A DNA stretch of 42,784 nt. Source: Bacillota bacterium (GTDB lineage Bacteria > Bacillota > Clostridia > Acetivibrionales > DSM-1351). The notes beneath the pieces are model-generated. The model was not told where the DNA came from. It saw only the letters and a list, made by a program, of their open reading frames with translations, and made no database searches. Below, in pieces: positions 24,460-33,105 of the stretch (position 1 is its first letter; the number at the start of each line of letters is the position of its first letter). The position numbers and the translations under genes were made by a program. The stretch lies in contig JAEXFI010000010.1 in assembly GCA_023400235.1 (NCBI GenBank), positions 1-42,784 of the forward strand. The letters are read 5' to 3'.

Positions 24460-27201
24460 TTGAAATCACAGATAGCTATAAAACAATCCACCATAAGCGG
24501 TCTGATACTTGGAATATTTTTTTTAATAGCAGCCTTGCTCATAGGAAGCATCGTATACATGCGGTCCAGCATCGAGACAGAACAGGCTGCCGAGCAGAGG
24601 AGGACCGAATTCAAACAGCTGGGCATGGATTTGGCGGACGCATCGGACTACCTGACGGATGAGGCGCGAAAGTATGCCATTACCACAGATATAGTCCATT
24701 TGCAAAGGTATTGGGAGGAGATAAACAATACACAGACCCGTGACAAGGTAATACTTAAACTAAAGGAGCTGGAATCCCCCGAGCAGGAGCTGGAATTGCT
24801 GGCAAAGGCCAAGCAGCACTCCGATGCACTGGTAAATACAGAAAGGCAGTCCATGAGACTGGTGCTGGAAGCTCTGCAGGAGCCCGAGACTCGTATGGTT
24901 CCGGAGGTGGCGGCCTATGAATTGACTCAGACCGAAAAAAACCTGGGCAGCCGGGAGAAGCTGGACAAGGCAAGGGAGATAATGTTTGACGCCGGTTATG
25001 ATGCCCATAAGAAAGAGATCATGGAGCCCATAGCCAGGTTCCAGGAGGTCATGAACGACCGTCTGGAAAATGAGCTGGAGGCCGCACGAAGCGCCACATC
25101 AAATGCCGCAGTGGTACAGATAGTGCTGGCTCTGATAATAATATGCGCCATAGCATTGTTAATAAGTACTTTATTCAAATATGTCACATATCCTGTAAAC
25201 AGTTATACAAGACTGCTTGGAAAGTTTTCCTTTGAAGATGACAAGTTCAGTCTGAAGCCGGAGGGAACCCTTGAGCTTCAGCAGTTGGCCAATACCTTCA
25301 ATGAACTGTATTTTTCCTTTCATAATGAGCTGCAGAAGAGAAGGGAAGCCGAAAAAACCATGAGGGCTGCAAAAGAGGAGGCTGAGCTTGCAAATAACGC
25401 AAAAAGCGAATTTCTGGCCAGCATGTCCCATGAAATAAGAACCCCTCTGAATACCATCATTGGATACCAGTTCCTGTTGAATGAGACTTACCTTGCAGCC
25501 AGGCAGAAGGAATACTGCGACAAAATCGGCATGGTGGCAAATAATCTGCTGGGCCTTATAAACGGAATACTGGATTTTTCAAAAATCGAAGCAGGGAAAA
25601 TGCTGCTTGAAAATGTTGAATTCAATATAGTTCAAGCAGTGCAGGACATATATGAAATGGTAGTAGTGGAGGCCGGAAGAAAAGGGCTTGAACTCAGACT
25701 GTACCTGGATGAAGAAATACCGGAGGTGTTGACGGGAGACGTTACAAGGCTCAAGCAGGTCATGCTGAACCTGCTGTCAAATGCCATAAAGTTTACTGAG
25801 AAAGGCACTATAACCATAAGTCTTGCCTGTAAGCCTTCCAGGCTGGAAGCTGCAGGCTTCGTGCCGGTGTGCATAAGTGTTGAGGATACGGGTATCGGAA
25901 TATCACAAGAGCAGTTGGCCGTCATTTTCGACCACTTTACACAGGGGGATGCCTCAACCACCAGAAAATATGGAGGCACAGGGCTGGGACTGGCCATATG
26001 CAAGAGGATTGCGGAGCTGATGAACGGTTCCATAGAGGTTTCCAGCCAGCCTGGAAAGGGCTCCTGCTTCAGATTTTCAGCCCGGCTTGCAGTTCCTGAC
26101 CATTTGCTCCGGGCTGAGGGTGAAGTGGAGAGAGGTCCGGCACGCAGCAGCTTTATAAACAAAAGGGTGCTTCTGGTGGAGGATAATGAAATAAATCTGC
26201 TGATGACAAAGGAAATATTAAGCGGCATGGGTTTTGAGACTTATCTTGCAGACAGCGGACAAGCCGCTGTCAAGCTTGCAGGCAAATATGAATTTGATGT
26301 AATACTCATGGACATCAGGATGCCGGGGATGGATGGCTATGAAACCACCAGAAGGATAAGGCAGCTGGAGGCCTGCAGAGAAACGCCTATCATTGCGCTT
26401 ACAGCCGATGCTGTGGACGGGGTGGCAGAAAGAGCTCAAACGGCGGGCATGAACGGCTTCCTGACCAAGCCCTTATATCCCTCCAAGCTGGCTGGGATTT
26501 TATGGGAGTTTTTAGGTTCTGAGGACGGAGAAGGGGAAGCGCCAGTGGTGGGGTATTCTGAATCCGGGAATGCTTGTACCGGTGACCATCCCTTAGAGGG
26601 GTATGTCAGTTTTGCGGCGGGAAACAGCGTATTTGAAAGAGGAATTGCAAAGCTCGGGGGAAACAGGAAGAGGTATGCGGGAATACTGGCAATCTTCATT
26701 GAAGGGCATAGGGGTGACGGAGAAAAAATCCTTTCCCTGTACCGGTCAAAAAGAAGTGCTGAGCTGGGCGAGACGGTACACCGGCTGAAGGGGCTGACAG
26801 GAAGTCTGGGGGCAAATGAACTGTATGAAAGGTGTCAAAAGCTGGAAGACCTTCTGAAGGCTCACGCTCCCAAAAAGCAGATAATCAACGTTATGGAGTA
26901 TATTAATTCGGAGCTGCTGCTGCTTTGCAAACATGCCCAAAGCTTGATTGAAGCCCAAGCCCAGGCATCCAGGCAGCCTGACACCTCTTTTGTTTCGGAG
27001 GTGAGTTTTTCAGATGTAATTGCAAATCTGAACAATTACGTGGTAATAGCCGATTCGGAGGCAAAGGACTATTTTATGGAAAACAGCAGTATCATTAAGG
27101 CCAATATGGACCAGGCAGCCTTTTCACAATTGAAGAAGGCAATAATAGAATTTGACTTTGAACAGGCAGAGCTGTATCTGGAGGGCATAGCTGCCGGATA
27201 G
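24460..27201 (+). CDS. membrane-bound hybrid sensor histidine kinase (HisKA-HATPase-REC-HPt)
   Basis: 913 residues. TM1 is at about 13-32, a helical extracytoplasmic sensor at about 33-220 and TM2 at about 223-245. A coiled linker follows, then HisKA with H324 in SMSHEIRTPLN, the ATPase domain (NLLSNAIKFT; GTGLGLAI), a receiver domain with D618 in ILMDIRMPGMDG, and an HPt domain with H774 in VHRLKGLTGSLG. The full relay is in one chain. The TTG at 24460 is chosen because GAGGAGGTG lies just upstream; the longer in-frame ATG at 24394 falls within the terminator. The AraC-type regulator follows after a minisatellite, then urtA. Signal unknown; urea or nitrogen status is a context-based guess. 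Confidence 0.9.
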   Translation: MKSQIAIKQSTISGLILGIFFLIAALLIGSIVYMRSSIETEQAAEQRRTEFKQLGMDLADASDYLTDEARKYAITTDIVHLQRYWEEINNTQTRDKVILKLKELESPEQELELLAKAKQHSDALVNTERQSMRLVLEALQEPETRMVPEVAAYELTQTEKNLGSREKLDKAREIMFDAGYDAHKKEIMEPIARFQEVMNDRLENELEAARSATSNAAVVQIVLALIIICAIALLISTLFKYVTYPVNSYTRLLGKFSFEDDKFSLKPEGTLELQQLANTFNELYFSFHNELQKRREAEKTMRAAKEEAELANNAKSEFLASMSHEIRTPLNTIIGYQFLLNETYLAARQKEYCDKIGMVANNLLGLINGILDFSKIEAGKMLLENVEFNIVQAVQDIYEMVVVEAGRKGLELRLYLDEEIPEVLTGDVTRLKQVMLNLLSNAIKFTEKGTITISLACKPSRLEAAGFVPVCISVEDTGIGISQEQLAVIFDHFTQGDASTTRKYGGTGLGLAICKRIAELMNGSIEVSSQPGKGSCFRFSARLAVPDHLLRAEGEVERGPARSSFINKRVLLVEDNEINLLMTKEILSGMGFETYLADSGQAAVKLAGKYEFDVILMDIRMPGMDGYETTRRIRQLEACRETPIIALTADAVDGVAERAQTAGMNGFLTKPLYPSKLAGILWEFLGSEDGEGEAPVVGYSESGNACTGDHPLEGYVSFAAGNSVFERGIAKLGGNRKRYAGILAIFIEGHRGDGEKILSLYRSKRSAELGETVHRLKGLTGSLGANELYERCQKLEDLLKAHAPKKQIINVMEYINSELLLLCKHAQSLIEAQAQASRQPDTSFVSEVSFSDVIANLNNYVVIADSEAKDYFMENSSIIKANMDQAAFSQLKKAIIEFDFEQAELYLEGIAAG

Positions 27202-27252
27202 TGACCGAGGGGCCTTAAAGGGAGAAAACTTCCCGGATGGCTGATGATAGAT

Positions 27253-27378
27253 GAAATAGCAGAGGAAATAGCAGAGGAAATAGCAGAGGAAATAGCAGAG
27301 GAATAACAGAGGAAATAGCAGAGGAATAACAGAGGAAATAGCAGAGGAATAACAGAGGAGATAACAGAGGAGATAACA
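27253..27378. repeat. 11/12-bp minisatellite running into the response regulator start
   Basis: About 10.7 units of GAAATAGCAGAG, alternating in the second half with the 11-bp form GAATAACAGAG and ending in GAGATAACAGAG and GAGATAACA just before the ATG at 27379. Every unit contains AGAGGA, a Shine-Dalgarno-like core, so the array end is the ribosome site of the next gene. Confidence 0.93.
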
Positions 27379-28461
27379 ATGTACAGTGTTTTGATAGTTG
27401 ATGACGATCTGGCTGCCTTGTATATGCTTAAAAGGTATAAAAAATGGGGAGAATACGGCTTTTCCTTGGAGGGTGAGGCCTGTGACGGAAAGGAAGCGCT
27501 GAGGAAGCTGGACACGAAGGAATATGATCTGATAATAACGGATATAAAGATGCCGGGCATGGACGGGATTGAGTTTATTCAGGAGCTGAGAAGCAGACAG
27601 GATGATACCTGTATTGTGTTTTTAAGTACTCACAGTGATTTCCAGTTTGCCAGACAGGGAATCAGGTTCGGCGTATTCGAATACATGACAAAGCCCCTGG
27701 AGGAGGCAGCTTTAAACGATATTCTGACCAGGGCGGGAGCTTATATCTCTGAAAAGAAGGTAAGGGAGGAAAGACTGACCAGCTCGGAAAAAGCTCAGGA
27801 GGAGGAGACGGGTATATATTATCCGGTAGATCATGAAAACCTCATTATCTCATATATTCTTACTGCCGACCTGCGCCTGAAGGAGGCGTCGGTGGAAACC
27901 TTCAGGGAAATCTGCAGGCTGTACGACGGCGACAGAGGAAAGGTCCGCGTACTTGCCAATACCCTGCTGTATAACGTAAAAACCAGAATAGACGAGAAAT
28001 TTCCCTGGCTGAAAAAGCTTGAGGGGCCTATTATTTCAGCAGGTATTGCTGATTTGGGTGAGGCTTGTCTTATGGAAGCGGATTTTGCCGCACAGCTTTT
28101 GGACATAAAGGAAAAAATCCTGAAATACCAGTTGAACCATTCCGACAGCATCATAAGGAGAATTTGCCAGTGTGTCATCGACAACATTGAGAGTGAGATA
28201 AACCTGGAGTCCATTGCCAATGAGGTGCACATAAGCAAGGACTATGTGGGCAAGCTTTTTAAGCAGAAGGTAATGTGCAACTTTAATGACTATGTGACAA
28301 AAATGAAAATGGAACATGCAAAATACCTTATACTGGCCGGAGACTTGAAAAATTATGAAATAAGTGAAAGGCTGGGCTACAAAAAGGCTGACTACTTTTC
28401 CTCCCTGTTTAAGGCCCATACGGGTTTGACACCCTCTGAATATAAAAAATGCAATTCTTAA
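27379..28461 (+). CDS. AraC-type response regulator (YesN-like)
   Basis: 360 residues. The N-terminal receiver has the acidic pocket VDDD at 7-10, phosphoacceptor D55 in LIITDIKMPGMDG and the TKP lysine at about 105. The middle region (about 125-250) is not recognised. The C-terminal AraC pair of helix-turn-helix motifs (about 258-357) has INLESIANEVHISKDYVGKL followed by KQKV, and ISERLGYKKADYFSSLFKAH followed by TGLTPSEY. It is the probable output of the hybrid kinase and, by position, a regulator of urtABCDE-ure. Its ribosome site is the last unit of the minisatellite. Confidence 0.9.
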   Translation: MYSVLIVDDDLAALYMLKRYKKWGEYGFSLEGEACDGKEALRKLDTKEYDLIITDIKMPGMDGIEFIQELRSRQDDTCIVFLSTHSDFQFARQGIRFGVFEYMTKPLEEAALNDILTRAGAYISEKKVREERLTSSEKAQEEETGIYYPVDHENLIISYILTADLRLKEASVETFREICRLYDGDRGKVRVLANTLLYNVKTRIDEKFPWLKKLEGPIISAGIADLGEACLMEADFAAQLLDIKEKILKYQLNHSDSIIRRICQCVIDNIESEINLESIANEVHISKDYVGKLFKQKVMCNFNDYVTKMKMEHAKYLILAGDLKNYEISERLGYKKADYFSSLFKAHTGLTPSEYKKCNS

Positions 28462-28474
28462 ATGTAAAATTGCA
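28450..28474 (+). other. weak hairpin overlapping the response regulator stop
   Basis: TGCAATT / AATTGCA (7 bp) at the end of the gene; no adjacent T-tract, though T-rich sequence follows 20 bases later. It may be a weak terminator. Confidence 0.35.
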
Positions 28475-28596
28475 GATTTAGGGGGTAAAATTACTTTTTT
28501 TTGGTGTTTTTTAATTGTGGGTATAACGGTATCATAGATGTAAGGAACCAAACAACATCTTAAAAGGTTTCTTAAACTTAATAGTTATGTAGCTAA

Positions 28597-28662
28597 GGCG
28601 CTATGAGAAATGAGATTTCTTACAGACAAAGTCTGTGAAATCCATGGCTTGTAGCGTTTTTC
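28597..28662 (+). promoter_or_regulatory. cloverleaf-like leader structure before urtA
   Basis: The outer stem CGCTAT/GTAGCG (28599-28604 / 28651-28656) encloses two perfect hairpins with three-base loops, AGAAAT-GAG-ATTTCT (28606-28620) and ACAGAC-AAA-GTCTGT (28622-28636), and is followed by TTTTT. A further stem GCTGCC/GGCAGC lies at 28693-28715. It matches no riboswitch class I know. It could terminate read-through from the regulator gene or attenuate the urt operon. Nothing else is recognised in the 362-base gap. Confidence 0.5.
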
Positions 28663-28823
28663 GTTAATCTGCCGGACAATACCAACAGTGCTGCTGCCCG
28701 GAGGTTGACGGCAGCTTGTGACAACGTAAATATACATTTATGGCCATAAATTGTATGTATTTATCTACAGTTGGTTTTATACCACAGGGAAAAAATCCGA
28801 AAATCGAAAGGTGGTCAAAAATT

Positions 28824-30068
28824 ATGAAAAAGAAATGGTTAGCGCTTGGCTTAAGTATATCAATAGCAGTATCGGCATTATTGGGAGGCTGCGGCAGCAG
28901 CTCGGGCTCAGGAGATTCCTCTTCGCCGTCCTCCTCGGCGCAGGTGGCAGGAGACACAATCAAGGTGGGAATCCTGCACTCCCTGAGCGGAACAATGGCA
29001 ATCAGCGAGGTATCTGTAAAGGATGCTGAGATGATGGCTATTGAAGAAATAAATGCAGCAGGCGGAGTTCTGGGAAAGAAAATAGAGCCTGTTATAGAAG
29101 ACGGTGCTTCCGACTGGCCAAAGTTTGCTGAAAAGGCCAAGAAGCTCCTGCAGAACGACAAGGTGGCAACCGTATTCGGCTGCTGGACCTCAGCCAGCAG
29201 AAAGGCTGTATTGCCGGTATTTGAAGAAAACAACGGACTTTTGTGGTATCCGGTTCAGTATGAAGGAATGGAAGCTTCACCCAACATCTTCTACTCGGGA
29301 GCCGCTCCAAATCAGCAGATTGTGCCCGCAGTGGAATGGCTGCTGCAAAACAAGGGAAAGAAGTTCTTCCTCCTTGGCTCCGACTACGTGTTCCCAAGAA
29401 CCGCCAATAAGATCATAAAGGCCCAGCTTGCGGCACAGGGCGGTGAATTGATAGCAGAGGAATACACTCCCCTGGGACATACGGACTACAGTACTATTGT
29501 AAATAAAATCAAGGCCGCAAAGCCTGACGTGGTATTCAACACCCTTAACGGAGACAGTAATGTTGCATTCTTCAAGGAGCTCAAGGCATCAGGCATAACT
29601 TCAAAGGACCTGACCACCTGTTCCGTAAGTGTGGCAGAGGAAGAAATAAGAGGTATAGGTGCGGATAATATGGTGGGCCATCTGGTATCCTGGAACTATT
29701 ACCAGACCACCGACACCCCTGAAAATAAGGCTTTCGTTGAAAAATACAAGGCTAAATACGGTGCGGACCGTGTAACGGACGATCCTATAGAAGCTGCCTA
29801 CATAAATGTATACCTCTGGGCTGAAGCAGTCAAAAAGGCCGGCTCAACCGAGGTGGCAAAGGTTAAGGAAGCTGCAAAGGGTCTGGAATTCAAGGCTCCT
29901 GAAGGAACAGTAAAAATTGAAGGTGAAAACCAGCACTTGTGGAAGCCGGTCAGAATAGGTGAAGTTCAGCCGGATGGACTCATAAAGGAAATCTGGAGTA
30001 CAGCCGAAAGTGTAAAACCAGACCCATATCTTAAATCCTATGATTGGGCAAAGGGCTTAAGCAACTGA
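28824..30068 (+). CDS. urtA: urea ABC transporter, substrate-binding lipoprotein
   Basis: 414 residues. The lipoprotein signal peptide ends in LLGGC with C23 as the lipidated residue, followed by a Ser/Gly-rich linker and a periplasmic-binding-protein fold starting IKVGILHSLSGTMAISE, typical of UrtA within the branched-chain amino-acid-type family. GCWTSASRKAVLPVFEE and LLWYPVQYEGME are UrtA-like. It captures urea outside the membrane for UrtBCDE. The ATG at 28824 has AAAGGTGG upstream; the longer frame from 28740 lacks a ribosome site. Adjacent urtBCDE and urease genes make the assignment firm. Confidence 0.93.
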   Translation: MKKKWLALGLSISIAVSALLGGCGSSSGSGDSSSPSSSAQVAGDTIKVGILHSLSGTMAISEVSVKDAEMMAIEEINAAGGVLGKKIEPVIEDGASDWPKFAEKAKKLLQNDKVATVFGCWTSASRKAVLPVFEENNGLLWYPVQYEGMEASPNIFYSGAAPNQQIVPAVEWLLQNKGKKFFLLGSDYVFPRTANKIIKAQLAAQGGELIAEEYTPLGHTDYSTIVNKIKAAKPDVVFNTLNGDSNVAFFKELKASGITSKDLTTCSVSVAEEEIRGIGADNMVGHLVSWNYYQTTDTPENKAFVEKYKAKYGADRVTDDPIEAAYINVYLWAEAVKKAGSTEVAKVKEAAKGLEFKAPEGTVKIEGENQHLWKPVRIGEVQPDGLIKEIWSTAESVKPDPYLKSYDWAKGLSN

Positions 30069-30083
30069 TAACAAGATAAAGCA

Positions 30084-30143
30084 GGTACAAATTTGCGCAG
30101 CGGGACTGTCCCAAAGGCAGCTCCCGTCTGCGCAGGCTGTACC
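30084..30143 (+). other. long intergenic hairpin between urtA and urtB
   Basis: GGTACA/TGTACC, then TGCGCAG/CTGCGCA and CGGGA/TCCCG stacked in one long stem with a small apical hairpin (CTGTCC / GGCAG). It lacks a T-tract, so it is more likely an mRNA stabiliser or processing site that raises urtA expression over the membrane subunits than a full terminator. Confidence 0.65.
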
Positions 30144-30207
30144 GCTGTATAGTTTCAGACATTAGTGCATGCCCGGGCTTAAAAATAACGCCGAAAGGGG
30201 GATTTCA

Positions 30208-31113
30208 ATGAGTACCTATTTACTTCAGATTTTTAACGGTGTAAGCGTCAGTTCAATTTTGATGCTGGCTGCCTTGGGACTGGCAATAACCTTCGGGCTG
30301 ATGAAAATCATAAATATGGCCCACGGTGAGCTTATAATGATTGGCGCCTATGTTACCTACCTGGTACAGAACCTGTTCATACAGTACCTGGATAAGAGCA
30401 TTTTTGATTTTTACTATATTGCGGCACTGCCCTGTGCATTTGTTGTAGCGGCACTTGTGGGCTATCTGCTTGAAATTACCATAATAAAAAGACTTTACGG
30501 AAGGCCTCTGGACAGCCTCCTAGCCACCTGGGGGGTCAGTCTTATTCTCCAGCAGCTGGCCAGAAGCATCTTTGGAGCCCCCAATGTGGATGTAAAAAGC
30601 CCTGTATGGCTGGATGGAGGGCTGGTTTTGGGAGAGGTTCAGCTTCCCTACAAAAGGATATTCATCATTGGCCTGGTCATATTGTCCATAGCAGGAGTGT
30701 ATATCTTCCTGTACAGGACGGCCTACGGCAGAAGAATAAGAGCTGTGATGCAGAACAGGCCCATGGCACAGAGCCTTGGTATAAATACGCGAAAGGTTGA
30801 CAGCGTGACCTTTTCCATAGGAGCAGGACTGGCGGGTATAGCCGGCTGTGCCCTGACGCTGCTGGGCTCCATAGGCCCCACACTTGGGACGAATTATATC
30901 GTAGACACCTTTATGGTAGTGGTGCTTGGGGGAGTGGGCAGGATAGTCGGAACAGTGGCAGGTGCAGGAGCCATAGGTGTTGGAAACACCACCTTTGAGT
31001 TCTTTACCAATGCGTCACTGGGAAAGGTGCTTGTGTTCTTAATGGTAATCATTTTTCTGCAGTGGAAGCCCCAGGGATTTTTTACTATCAACAGCAGAGC
31101 ATTGGATGAATAA
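30208..31113 (+). CDS. urtB: urea ABC transporter permease UrtB
   Basis: 301 residues, about eight membrane helices, LivH-type. It contains ALGLAITFGLMKIINMAHGE followed by LIMIGAY, the conserved beginning of UrtB/LivH proteins, and GRIVGTVAGAGAIGVGN near the end. With UrtC it forms the urea channel through the membrane. The ATG at 30208 is preceded by AAAGGGGG; the upstream in-frame ATG at 30169 has no ribosome site. Some long UrtB forms in other bacteria carry an extra N-terminal domain that is absent here. Confidence 0.92.
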   Translation: MSTYLLQIFNGVSVSSILMLAALGLAITFGLMKIINMAHGELIMIGAYVTYLVQNLFIQYLDKSIFDFYYIAALPCAFVVAALVGYLLEITIIKRLYGRPLDSLLATWGVSLILQQLARSIFGAPNVDVKSPVWLDGGLVLGEVQLPYKRIFIIGLVILSIAGVYIFLYRTAYGRRIRAVMQNRPMAQSLGINTRKVDSVTFSIGAGLAGIAGCALTLLGSIGPTLGTNYIVDTFMVVVLGGVGRIVGTVAGAGAIGVGNTTFEFFTNASLGKVLVFLMVIIFLQWKPQGFFTINSRALDE

Positions 31114-31169
31114 GGCTGCGGCCTTATATAATAATATATCGCTGCTCGACAGCGGGATGGGGGGAAAAC

Positions 31170-32270
31170 ATGAACCGGTTTTCTATCGGCAATAAATTCG
31201 AATTTGGCAAAAAGAATGTGACCATAATCATAATAATTCTGCTCTTATGTATTGCCCCATTCTTTCTCTCGGATTTCAGGACCAATCTGCTTGGAAAGTT
31301 TGTGGCGTTTGCAATCCTGGCACTGGGAATAGACCTTATATGGGGATATACGGGAATACTCAGCCTGGGCCATGGAGTTTATTTCGGACTGGGAGCATAC
31401 TGTATGGCAATGTACCTGAAGCTTGAGGCGGAAGGGGGAAGGCTTCCGGATTTTATGTCCTGGAGCGGACGGGAGACACTGCCCTGGTTCTGGAAACCCT
31501 TCGGGGCGGCCCCGGTAGCTGTTTTTATGGCCATTTGTCTGCCTACGCTGGTTGCCCTGATAATAGGGTATCTGACCTTCAAGAACAGAATCAGGGGAGT
31601 ATATTTTTCAATTCTCACACAGGCCCTGTCAATCATATTTGTGGTGCTTTTTGTAGGACAGCAGGAGCTGACTGGAGGCACCAACGGTATAACCAACTTT
31701 AAAACCATTTTTAATTTTTCTCTGGCAAGCAATGCCACAAAGCTCTGGCTGTACTATATATCCGTAGTCCTGCTGCTGCTGGCCTTTATATTCTGCAGGC
31801 TCATCATAAGCAAGCGGGTGGGAAGAGTGCTGATTGCAATCCGGGACGGAGAGAACAGAGCCCGGTTCTCAGGCTACAATCCCACTACCTACAAGGTTTT
31901 TGTCTATTGCATTTCCGCAGCCCTGGCAGGTCTGGCAGGTGCCATATACGTTCCCCAGGTGGGAATAATATCCCCCGCTGAGATGGGAATCGTTCCGTCC
32001 ATTGAGATGGTAATATGGGTTGCAATTGGGGGAAGAGGCAGTCTCAACGGCGCAATAATAGGTGCAATACTTGTAAACCTTATGAAGAGCAGTATAAGTG
32101 AAAAGTTTCCGGCAGTGTGGTCATATTTTATAGGAATAGCTTTTGTAGTGGTGGTTATCTTCATGCCCACCGGGCTGGTAGGTGCCTATGACAAGCTCAA
32201 GAAAAGGCTTTTAAGCATTAAACCCGGCAAGGCCGGTGAATTGGCACAATCCAACATGCCGGCGGAATAA
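31170..32270 (+). CDS. urtC: urea ABC transporter permease UrtC
   Basis: 366 residues, LivM-type permease with about nine membrane helices. The family signature is LWGYTGILSLGHGVYFGLGA-like (IWGYTGILSLGHGVYFGLGA here), and the late segment LNGAIIGAILVNLMKS is conserved. It pairs with UrtB. GGGGGG stretches precede the ATG at 31170. Fifty-six bases separate it from urtB, and 30 bases separate it from urtD. Confidence 0.92.
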   Translation: MNRFSIGNKFEFGKKNVTIIIIILLLCIAPFFLSDFRTNLLGKFVAFAILALGIDLIWGYTGILSLGHGVYFGLGAYCMAMYLKLEAEGGRLPDFMSWSGRETLPWFWKPFGAAPVAVFMAICLPTLVALIIGYLTFKNRIRGVYFSILTQALSIIFVVLFVGQQELTGGTNGITNFKTIFNFSLASNATKLWLYYISVVLLLLAFIFCRLIISKRVGRVLIAIRDGENRARFSGYNPTTYKVFVYCISAALAGLAGAIYVPQVGIISPAEMGIVPSIEMVIWVAIGGRGSLNGAIIGAILVNLMKSSISEKFPAVWSYFIGIAFVVVVIFMPTGLVGAYDKLKKRLLSIKPGKAGELAQSNMPAE

Positions 32271-32300
32271 AACCCATATAATAAATCGGAGGTGGAATTT

Positions 32301-33056
32301 ATGGACCCGGTTCTTGAAATAAATAATCTGACTATCAGCTTTGATGGTTTTAAAGCTGTAAACAATCTAAGTACGTCAGTTAAGAAAGGCGACATACACT
32401 TTTTCATCGGCCCCAACGGTGCCGGGAAAACAACATTGCTGGACGCTATATGCGGAAGGGTCAAGCCGGCCTCCGGCAATATAATATTTCACAACGGAAG
32501 CGATGTTACAAAGCTTTCGGAACACCAGATAGTGGAGCTTGGAATAGGAAGGAAATTTCAGGTGCCCTCGGTGTTTAACGGAATCACAATATATGAAAAC
32601 ATGGAGCTGGCGGCAGTCAAGGTCAGATCCCTTTACTCCTCCCTGTTTACAAAGCTTACCAGGGAACAGAACGAAAGAATCAAATCCGTATTGAATATAA
32701 TCGGTTTATATGAGGATAGATACAGAACCCCTGCCAAGCTGTCACACGGTCAGAAGCAGTGGCTGGAGATAGGTATGCTGCTGGTGCAGCAGCCTGAAAT
32801 AATGCTGCTGGATGAGCCGGTGGCAGGTATGGGGAGAAGGGAAACGGAGAAGACAGGGGAGCTGCTGAGACAAATATCCCAACAGTGCTCGGTAGTGGTG
32901 GTGGAGCATGATATGGAATTTGTAAGGGAATGTGCCAATACAGTAACCGTGCTGCATGAAGGAGCGCTTCTGGATGAGGGAGATATGGAAAAGGTTCAGA
33001 AGAATCCCAGAGTGATAGAGGTTTACCTGGGACGGGGAGAAAGGGAGAGATCCTAG
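32301..33056 (+). CDS. urtD: urea ABC transporter ATP-binding protein UrtD
   Basis: 251 residues. Walker A GPNGAGKTT (37-45), signature LSHGQKQWLEIGM (UrtD-type; LSHGQ instead of LSGGQ), Walker B IMLLDEPVAGM and switch histidine in VVEHDMEFV. One of two ATPases that drive urea uptake through UrtBC. The ATG at 32301 is preceded by GGAGGTGG; the GTG nine bases earlier overlaps that ribosome site and is rejected. Confidence 0.93.
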   Translation: MDPVLEINNLTISFDGFKAVNNLSTSVKKGDIHFFIGPNGAGKTTLLDAICGRVKPASGNIIFHNGSDVTKLSEHQIVELGIGRKFQVPSVFNGITIYENMELAAVKVRSLYSSLFTKLTREQNERIKSVLNIIGLYEDRYRTPAKLSHGQKQWLEIGMLLVQQPEIMLLDEPVAGMGRRETEKTGELLRQISQQCSVVVVEHDMEFVRECANTVTVLHEGALLDEGDMEKVQKNPRVIEVYLGRGERERS

Positions 33057-33105
33057 ACACGATTATCCGGTGTATACTGACAGGTACACAGAAAGGGAGG
33101 GCAAT

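Noticed and set aside
27069..27560. Minus-strand open frame rich in Ser/Ile/Leu across 27.1-27.6 kb
   Set aside because: It spans the second minisatellite and the opposite strand of two convincing genes; no ribosome site or domain.
28597..28740. Guanidine (ykkC) or glutamine riboswitch before urtA
   Set aside because: The diagnostic conserved blocks of either class are absent.
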